From positions 1,364,001-1,428,000 of the forward strand of contig JAVHNS010000009.1 in assembly GCA_036872755.1 (NCBI GenBank): a stretch of 64,000 nucleotides of DNA, given 5' to 3'. A program made the translations under genes and the position numbers. How positions within the stretch are numbered: the stretch's first letter is position 1; each line of letters begins with the position of its first letter. This document shows positions 56,436 through 64,000 of this stretch, in pieces. Source of the DNA: Orbilia blumenaviensis (lineage: Eukaryota > Ascomycota > Orbiliomycetes > Orbiliales > Orbiliaceae). A model generated the notes under the pieces. That model was not told where the DNA came from. It did no database searches and was given only the letters and a program-made list of their open reading frames with translations.

Positions 56436-59400
56436 ATGGCGTCCCTAGACGATCTCGCGCAGCAGCCTCCGCAAACCGGGCCAGTCACATCCACCAATTT
56501 TTGCGGGCAGGGGGTACAAAATTCCGGCGCTGGAAATATATCCGTAGGACGAGATCTAATTATCGGCGCCCCTGGGAGTGGTCACGACCCCGCGGAAGAC
56601 GAACAGCGTCGAAAAGACGAACAGTGTCTAAAAGACCTGCGGGTGACTGACCCACGGGATGATAAAAAACGCATAGAGAGCGCCAAAGGTGGCCTGTTAC
56701 TAGATTCATATAACTGGATCTGTCATAATCCCGATTTCAAAAAATGGAAGAGCGATGAAGAAAGCAGGGTGCTCTGGATCAAAGGTGATCCTGGTAAAGG
56801 CAAAACCATGCTGCTTTGTGGCATCATCAACGAACTGAAGTCTGAAAATAGTGCGGAAAACATCCTGTTCTTCTTCTGTCAGGCCACAGATGAGCGTATC
56901 AACAACGATACGGCCGTTTTACGCGGATTGATGTATTTGCTCATGGCTGAGCAACAACAAGAGCTTATCTCACACGTGCGTAAGAAATACGACACCACCG
57001 GGAAGGATTTATTCCAAGACAACAACGCCTGGTTCGCCTTATCTGAAATTTTCAATAATATCTTGAGGGATTCCAGACTAAAACGCACATATTTGATAAT
57101 TGACGCACTGGATGAATGTATCACCGGACTGTCAGGACTTCTTCAGTTTATTGTGCACCAGTCTTCCATTACTTCGAACTCGTCGATCAAGTGGATCATA
57201 TCAAGCCGCAACTGGCAGATCATTCAGGATGAACTTAACTGTTTAGAAAGAGAAGTCAAGTTGTCCCTCGAGTTAAACAAAGCGTCTGTCTCTGCTGCCG
57301 TCAAAAGTTATATTGAAACCAAGGTAAAATCCTTGACTCAGCGAAGGAAATACGACGTGCAAGTGCAGGAAAAGGTTAAGGAGCATCTACTTTCTAATGC
57401 AAATGATACTTTTCTTTGGGTATCATTGGTTTGCGAAAGGCTCAATAACGTCCATGCCGCGGCTGTAATAAAAACCTTAAACAACTTTCCGGCTGGGCTC
57501 AACAAGCTCTATGGGCGCATGGTGGAACATATATATCAATCAGATGAAGACACTATTGAGCTGTGCCAAAGTATCCTGGCCCTAGCTTCGGTTGCCTTTC
57601 GGCCTCTTACGGCCAAGGAAGTGCTGTCCTACGTCAAAATTCCCGGAACTAGCCTTAATGATATCGAAAAACTTGAGGAAGTTCTTGGGTTTTGTGGCTC
57701 TTTTCTAACGCTTCAAGAGAGCAGAGTTTCGTTTGTCCACCAGTCAGCGAAGGACTATCTCATGGGGGAGGCGAGAATGAAGATATTCCCTGGCGGGAGT
57801 ATAAGCGAGCAACATCGACAAACGGCGCTGTGGTCATTAGAGGCCATGGATGGAGTGTTGCGGAAAGATATTTATAATTTGCGAGATCTGGGTCGTTTGA
57901 TCGAGGATATCCACCCCCCTAACCCCGATCCACTGGATCTTGTTCACTACGCTTGTAGGTACTGGATTGACCATATTCTTGAAATTGAAATCGGTGAGAT
58001 CGGGGGGAAGGAGGGTAAACTCCTTTGGGATGGTGGTGAGGTAGATGTGTTTTTGAGAAAGCACCTCCTTCACTGGTTGGAGGCCCTAAGCTTAATTGGG
58101 GGTGAATCCGATGGCATCGCAGTTCTCGGAGACACCATAATCAAGCTTACTAGCTTGCTTGAGGTCAGTTGACAACCCTCTCCCTTGAGTAGGCAAGTTG
58201 TGCGGGCATTGACGATTTATATAGAAAATCCAGAAACTTGCGTCTATACCGGGGGCTGGTTTGCGAGATCAATCTATATCCAAAATTTCCGACTTGATCC
58301 TCGATGCGAAGAGATTTGTGAGGTCCTGGTCCAGTGTTATCCAGGAGGCCCCTCTCCAGGTCTATGCGTCAGCCCTCGTCTTCAGTCCAATGGACAGTAA
58401 AGTGCGGAAGCTCTTCCTGGGCCAAGAAGTAGGCTGGGCCGTTGGGAGCCCGACGATGGCCGCGAGCTGGGGGGCATTTACGCACACTCTGCGCGTTCAT
58501 ACCGGAGTGATAATCAAGGCATCGTTCTCAAATGATGACGCACGGGTATTATCGGCAGCTAAGGATGGAAGCATTAAGATTTGGAACGCCGTTAGTGGTG
58601 TATGTGAAAAAACGCTGCATATAGACGCTGGATCGAAGGTACGTGTTGAGCAGTTCGCTTTTATAGGGGACAGTTTGAGGACTTTGTCGCGGTGGAGGGA
58701 TAACGATGATGGTGGTGATAATGGGTTTCGAGAGGTTCAGGTTTGGGACTTCACTAGCGCCTATAACGTTTTACAGCTTATCCTGCGAAGAGAAACATCG
58801 GAAGACATAAAGGTAGTTGCTCTCTCGGGTGATGGCAAGCAGGCAGCAGCGGGCTTAAGTAAAGGGAAGGTTGACGTCTGGGATATCGCAAGCGGCACTT
58901 CCAGACAACTACTTCATAAAAGATATTTCGGTATCAATTCAGTCGCTTTCTCAAAGGACGGTACACGATTGGCATCGGCGGCGTATTACGAATTCAAAAT
59001 CTGGGACACGACGAAAGGCGATTGTCTACACACGATCAACAGAGGTACATGTGCTCAGATCAACGAGATTGCCGTTTCACACGATGGCACAAGGATAGCG
59101 TCGGCGTCAGATCATATTGATATCTGGAATACTGCTACTGGCTCTCATTTGCAAAAACTTCACAGTCGTACTGCGGGTATCCCGGTCAGCTCAGTTGCTT
59201 TCTCGAAAGATGATAGACAATTAATATCGGCTTCTAGTACAAAAATCAGGATTTGGGATGTAATGAGTGGCAAGTGTTTGCGAACATTCTTTGGTAGTAA
59301 TGATAGCGCTAGCCTCGAGTGTTCCTATTCGATCACTTTCTCGAACAACAACACACGAATTTTGTCGGCAACAGGGTCTGTAATCAATATTTGGGATCTA

Positions 59401-60633
59401 AATAGTTCTAAAATACCTTCCATTCCTACTGATGGTGCGGTTCAGTCGGTCGTATTCTCAAAAAATGGCACAAGGGTAGCATCAGGGTCGGCTTATGGAA
59501 AGATAAAGATATGGGACATTCACGGTATCTGCCTGCAAACACTTGTTGGACATACTGATGGGATCGATATCATTGTCTTTTCAAATGACGATTTATGGAT
59601 GGCATCAGGGTCATCCGACAGAACAATCAAAGTCTGGAGCATTGATGGCACCTGCATATGGACACTTACCGGCCATTCAGGCAGTGTTACGTCGGTCGCC
59701 TTTTCGAACGACGGCAAATGGATAGCATCAGGTTCGCCCGGCGAAACAGTCAGAATTTGGAGTATCCACAGTGGTACCTGCACACAGACGATTGGCAGCA
59801 TCTATGAATGGTGCTCGCCAATCGCTTTTTCGAGTGATGGAACGCTATTGGCGTTGGGATCGGACCTCACAACGCTCGTTATCTGGAGTCTCAACGGCAC
59901 CTGCCTACGAACGCTTCGGGGTCATGCTGATGATATAACGTCGATCGCTGTTTCGACTGACGGTCTACGGATAGCAACGGGGTCAATTGAGGGCAAAATT
60001 AAGATCTGGGATACCAACGGCATGTGCCTCAAAACGCTTCACGTTAGCAGGGTGCTCTGGAACTTGATGTTTGACTCATCGGGCTCGCATCTTTTGTGTG
60101 AAGCGGGCGCCATCCCCCTGAATATACTATCAAATGTGAACGGAGAGCAGGATGTAAAAGTTTCAGTATCTGAGTTTTATGGCTACGGGCTGAGTCGGAG
60201 GTGGATTACGTGGAACGGTAAAAATGTTCTTAAAGTATTGTTGGGCGAGGGCGATCAAATAAGGTGCACTTCCGTTCGGCCAGATTGCATCGCCGTCGGC
60301 TGCGGTTCGGGACGGATTCTAATATTCAAATTCTCGTCGTCCAAGTTTCCTCTCAGTGACAGCCCCCCTCCGCCCCATATAGTTTGGCCCAGTTTTGACA
60401 CCACACGCCAGGAAATCACATGCGGTGCCGAGGCTGGTCCCTCAAACCAGCTGGCGCTCTTACACCATAACACGACGGAGATTGATCTCGCTAGCCAACC
60501 TTTACAAAATGGCCTAACTGGGATTAATGTTGGCAGTGATTCCTTTAACCCCTTAGAGGGAGAAGAACAACACGAAGGTTCATTTCTGTGGAGTATCTAC
60601 ACGGTGTTGAAGTCTTTTGTAGGCAAGAGATAG
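56436..60633 (+). CDS. NLR-type protein: NACHT NTPase with WD40 repeats
   Basis: Two exons, 56436-58163 and 58225-60633; 1378 aa. The 61-bp intron (GTCAGT...TATAG) joins LTSLLE to KIQKLAS and makes the usual NACHT-WD40 linker (LILDAKRFVRSWSSVIQEAPLQVYASALVF). The N-terminus (20-44) is Gly/Asn-rich (NFCGQGVQNSGAGNISVGRD) and resembles short amyloid-type motifs of fungal NLRs. The NACHT domain has the pre-domain signature LRVTDPRDDKKRIESAKGGL, Walker A G117-DPGKGKT and Walker B YLIIDALDEC, followed by a winged-helix region (LASVAFRPLTAKEVLSYV, RVSFVHQSAKDYL). I count about 12 WD40-like repeats (WD/WN/WS ends such as IKIWNAVSG, VDVWDIASG, IRIWDVMSG). They are diverged rather than near-identical. 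Such proteins act in fungal heterokaryon incompatibility and non-self recognition; that role is inferred here. Confidence 0.92.
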
Positions 60634-61586
60634 AAGTTTATTTTAGTAATTATACCGAAATAAAGGTTTTCTTTTCATTTACTGCCCGTAAACAACACTT
60701 TGAAGTTTCGGTAAGTATACCTAGCGTAGCCACACTGACTTGTGTACTACAATCTTATCAATATAACATATATATGTCTTAATTCTAATAAAAAAATATC
60801 AAATAAAGGACTTAAATCCAAAACTATATATTATAGCTCTATGCTACAAGTCATCTCATCGTAACCGCCATAATCGAAATTAATTAATTAATACAGCCCA
60901 GCCCCCGGGACCCCCTTATTAAGTATGAGTTCGCAATACCGATCCCCGCGGGGCATGAGAAATATGCTAGCACCCGGTAGATTATATCTTATGAGAAGCA
61001 ATACCCTAAAGTCTAAGGGGTCGTACGTGATAACATAACCCAAGGCGCAACTATGCGCAAAACCCAATAGTTCTAGTCCTTACTTTCATGCGACTGCACT
61101 GCTCACCGAATGTCTGTTGTGTGTTGTATTTTGAGCTATCCAAATTAGGCTAGTCTAGTGTCGAGACTAGCTGCTTGTTCACATGACCGGGTCCACGTTC
61201 AGACCGTGATTGCGTCTGCAGCTTAGCTTAGCTTAGCTGCGCACGAGTGGGTGTAACTAGCAATCGAGATTGCAACAGCAACTGTTACCTGCTGAATCGA
61301 CTGGTACATCTTTTTTACAAAACTGAACTCAGGGATGGCTGTTGATAGCTCTGGGCACTTAACTACCTAGATATTAAGCTAACTAGTATCTAACTATATT
61401 TCGCGGAAGCAACTATTTACATGTCATAGTTCCCGATATATACAATTCCTCCTTGATTAATCGGTAGGGTGATGACCAGCCCTCTAGCCCCCTTATAATA
61501 TGTACATGCACACTACCCTCATCGTATACTAGCATACAGACTACCACTCTCCACGTCTTACTCTAATCCCACGCCAGATATTGGAT
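60634..61586. other. Convergent intergenic region
   Basis: About 950 bp between the NLR stop and the GH6 3' end. AT-rich, no coding signal. It contains a short AGCTT repeat at about 61220-61238 and TTAATTAATTAAT near 60880. Confidence 0.45.
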
Positions 61587-63196
61587 TTAAACTAATGGCG
61601 GGTTTGCATTCTCGATCAACATCTCAAGGTAATCCTCGTGCCTAAAATTCAAGAAGAAGAAAACCGCCTGTGTTAGCCCGGAACCACACATTGCTTACAT
61701 ATCTAACAGAGAGTAAAAAAGAAAAAGAGAAAAAAAAGGGGGGAAACATACCAGTCACCAGCCTCAGGACTCGGGACGAAAGCATCCTCACTCCTGCAAG
61801 TAGCATCAAACCTAGCGGCACTCTCATCGCTTGTTCCATCACTCTCACCAGGTGGCTTAACCCAAACGATAGCATCGACATTGCAGTCATTAGTCTTAAT
61901 GGTAGGCCTGGTACCAATACCCGCACCGTCGATGTTACACCAGTTGCTACCCTGGCTACGGATCCCAGAAACACCAGCACGGCCCTGGTCGACGATGAAC
62001 TTTGTAGGAAGGTTGTTGTTGATAAGGTATGGAGTGAGCGACTTGAAGAATCTCCATTCGTTCCAGTTGGAGTTATCGGGGCCGAGCTAGAACATATCAG
62101 TACTTTGATGGTCCAATGAGTCGGTTGGTTAATTTGTGGCTTTAGTGACTTACACCATAGATAGGATCAGCGGTAGTAGAGTTATAAGCATTATAACCGC
62201 TAACATTACTAACAAACCCTCTGAACTTATTAGTCCTCTGCCCAGCCCACTGCTTAACCTCAGCAAACAGCTTAGCAGTAGGCTGCAAGTTGGCACCCCA
62301 ACCAAGCCAGTTCGAATGTCCGATATCCAAGTAAGTAGCAACATTCTTATCCTGAAGCTGGCTGATAGCATAAGCTACACCGGCCTTGTACGTAGCTGCG
62401 GCCTGGGCGCACGCGGGGATGTGCATGTTAGTGACCAAGTTTGCAAGACTGTCGGGTTCGATCACGACTAGGTAGCGGAGGGAGTTGTATTTTCGCATTA
62501 TGGCGACGATGGGGTCGATGTACTCGGTTTTGTAGGTGTTGAGGGCGTTGGGGCCGAGTGGGATTTCTCCGGCGGAGGCGAGGGCGGCGCCTAAATTTGA
62601 GAGGGGCTATTGTTAGCTGGCTTTCTTCCTTTCTATTAAGATTTTTTTTATAAAACAGGTATTTGGGACTGCTTACAGTCACGTCCGGGAAGGTTGTAGA
62701 TAACCAATGGAATAGCCCTCTGTTCCCAATTGGCATCTTGGTCGGCCTTAGCATCCAACAGCTGGGGCTCAAGATAAGCGATCTTTATACGTTATATATA
62801 TCACATCAGCACGCTCCACTCAATCAATCAATCGATCAATCAACCGGTTAACCAAATCACCAAAAGGCCAATACATATCCATCTCGCCACGCAATATATA
62901 TAGGGGAAAGAATTTATACATACATCACCAATAGAACTCAACCAGATAAAAGTCGGAGTCTTCTGCAAAATCTTTGCAGCAGCAACACCGGAAGCATCAC
63001 CCTTAGCTTCATAAGACTCAATGGTCTTCTTGAGCTTAGTGGCATAACGGTAGTTAGCATAGACCGTGACATCCTTAAACGGGTTGTCGTGGTTGCATCT
63101 ATCTTGATTGTTACCGCTTCTGCTGGAAAGGAGAGGGCTGGCGAGGACTGGAGCCGCGAGAAGAGACGCTGCGGCGTAGGTGAGGATTCCGCGCAT
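61587..63196 (-). CDS. GH6 cellobiohydrolase, secreted, no CBM
   Basis: Minus strand, five exons from 5' to 3': 63196-62924, 62782-62677, 62590-62154, 62086-61752, 61641-61587; 401 aa. An inverting beta-1,4-glucanase that releases cellobiose from the non-reducing end of cellulose. The signal peptide is MRGILTYAAASLLAAPVLA. After splicing, the two aspartates of the family active site are visible: D126 in LPGRDCAALASAGE and the proton donor D173 in VVIEPDSLANLVTN. Other family blocks are YLDIGHSNWLGW, FVSNVSGYNAYN, KFIVDQGRAG and VWVKPPGESDGTSD. The mature protein starts the catalytic domain almost at once, so unlike many CBH II enzymes it has no N-terminal CBM1 or linker. The last exon encodes only about 18 residues. 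All introns are GT-AG and preserve phase. Confidence 0.95.
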
Positions 63197-64000
63197 ATTT
63201 TTGCTAGTTTTTGAAGATGTATATGTATATATACTTCTGAGCAACCAATTCGGCGTCCTTTTTTTTGTTTTCTGGGAGAAAGTTCCTTTGGGAATGATCG
63301 GTTCGCAACGAGGAGTGAAGAGGAGAGTAGGCTATTGTCGAGGTATTTATATCTTTTTCCGCTTTTGCGACTTAGGATGTTATGCTATGTTATATTATAC
63401 TAACAGCGCGGGTATTGGTGCCGCACTTTCTAGACTCGACATGACCAGAGCTAGCTAGCTAGTTTTACTTGCTTGGGGGTATAATAATGACTCGAGTTTA
63501 TCACGATATGGTCTCATCCGCCAGCCAGCCAGCCAGCCAGCTAGTCACCAGTGCATGCATGCATGCATGCATCCTCGCAGAATAATCCTAAGGTGTAATC
63601 ATCATGCCTCGGCATATCCTTTCCATTTTCTAACGTGGGGAATACAATTATAAATCGCACGGCCGGGAGAACCTACATGTTGAAATTCCCAAGAAAAGAA
63701 AGAAAGAAAAAAAATCCCAGGATGCATCCGGATGTGCATGATAGAAAACGCGCAAGTGGAAAAAAGAACGGTATTCTAAAGATCCCAGCTACACGTCGAA
63801 GCAACAGAATCCTAGTCCCCCCAAAAAATCGAATACCTCCGTATATATAGCCTAACTTCCCAGGTTTTCCCTTTTGCATATATATATTGCGATTGGGGTA
63901 TGGTAGATTTCAACATGGATATTACATTTTTCATTATATCCCTGATCCCGGATGGGTTGGGTTGGGTGGGTGCTGACATTATAGCTAAATATGTTCGTTT
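63197..64000. other. GH6 promoter region and window end, with microsatellites
   Basis: About 800 bp with no gene supported. Upstream of the GH6 start it holds a (CCAG)n run (about 63521-63540) and (TGCA)n (63552-63572), and a purine-rich stretch near 63690-63720. Short open frames on both strands lack motifs. Confidence 0.45.
63521..63572. repeat. Two adjacent tetranucleotide microsatellites
   Basis: Roughly five CCAG units (from about 63521) are followed, after a dozen bases, by five and a quarter TGCA units (63552-63572). The second is self-complementary and could form a cruciform or variable site. Confidence 0.7.

Noticed and set aside
58871..59098. Secondary frame inside the WD40 region
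   Set aside because: Shadow frame of the NLR gene, repeated because the WD40 repeats share codon patterns.

Overview
The window is nuclear DNA from a filamentous ascomycete (Pezizomycotina). Genes are split by short introns, mostly 49-110 bp, with GT(A/G)NGT donors, CTAAC-type branch points and YAG acceptors. The gene content also fits: a division III (class VI-type) chitin synthase, a Clr5-domain protein, a NACHT-WD40 NLR, UPF2, CDP-diacylglycerol synthase, GH7 and GH6 cellulases, and a tannase/feruloyl esterase. I cannot name the genus. Exon borders below were derived by hand from splice signals, reading-frame phase and family resemblance.

Left part (1-9.6 kb): the 5' end of a minus-strand gene at the window edge, a Clr5-domain/TPR-like protein (1481-4075), a six-exon chitin synthase (5156-8343), and a small Gly/Gln/Tyr-rich protein with a glycine-zipper segment (8956-9567, minus). 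About 2.9 kb without a recognisable gene follows.

12.4-26.2 kb is a secretion-rich accessory stretch. Three related small secreted proteins (12442-13472, 17438-18636, 22274-23403) share a C-terminal WGC-x4-W-x-L signature. Interleaved with them are a tannase/feruloyl esterase (14381-16148) and a two-domain protein (19397-20984) that appears to join a PD-(D/E)XK nuclease-like half to a kinase-like half. A 116-bp near-perfect inverted repeat (23620-23735) and a Cys-rich single-pass surface protein (25027-26204) follow.

26.7-43.5 kb: a very acidic low-complexity protein, a multi-exon protein with the fungal degenerate C2H2-type module (29331-32689), a secreted GH7 endoglucanase with CBM1 (33889-35438), UPF2/NMD2 on the minus strand (about 36457-41086) and a GT32 glycosyltransferase on the minus strand (42424-43470).

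43.5-64 kb: a large gene-poor gap, a secreted FAD-linked oxidoreductase (47036-48694), CDP-diacylglycerol synthase (51207-52919), then a head-to-head pair made of a frameshifted nucleoside-phosphorylase-like gene (54576-55717, minus) and a NACHT-WD40 NLR (56436-60633, plus). A GH6 cellobiohydrolase without CBM (61587-63196, minus) ends the annotated genes.

Functionally, the window mixes housekeeping genes (UPF2, CDP-DAG synthase, chitin synthase) with plant-polymer degradation (GH7, GH6, tannase/feruloyl esterase, FAD oxidase) and fast-evolving accessory genes (NLR/PNP pair, nuclease-kinase, secreted family). The least familiar items are the three-member secreted family, the nuclease-kinase fusion and the NLR/PNP divergent pair.
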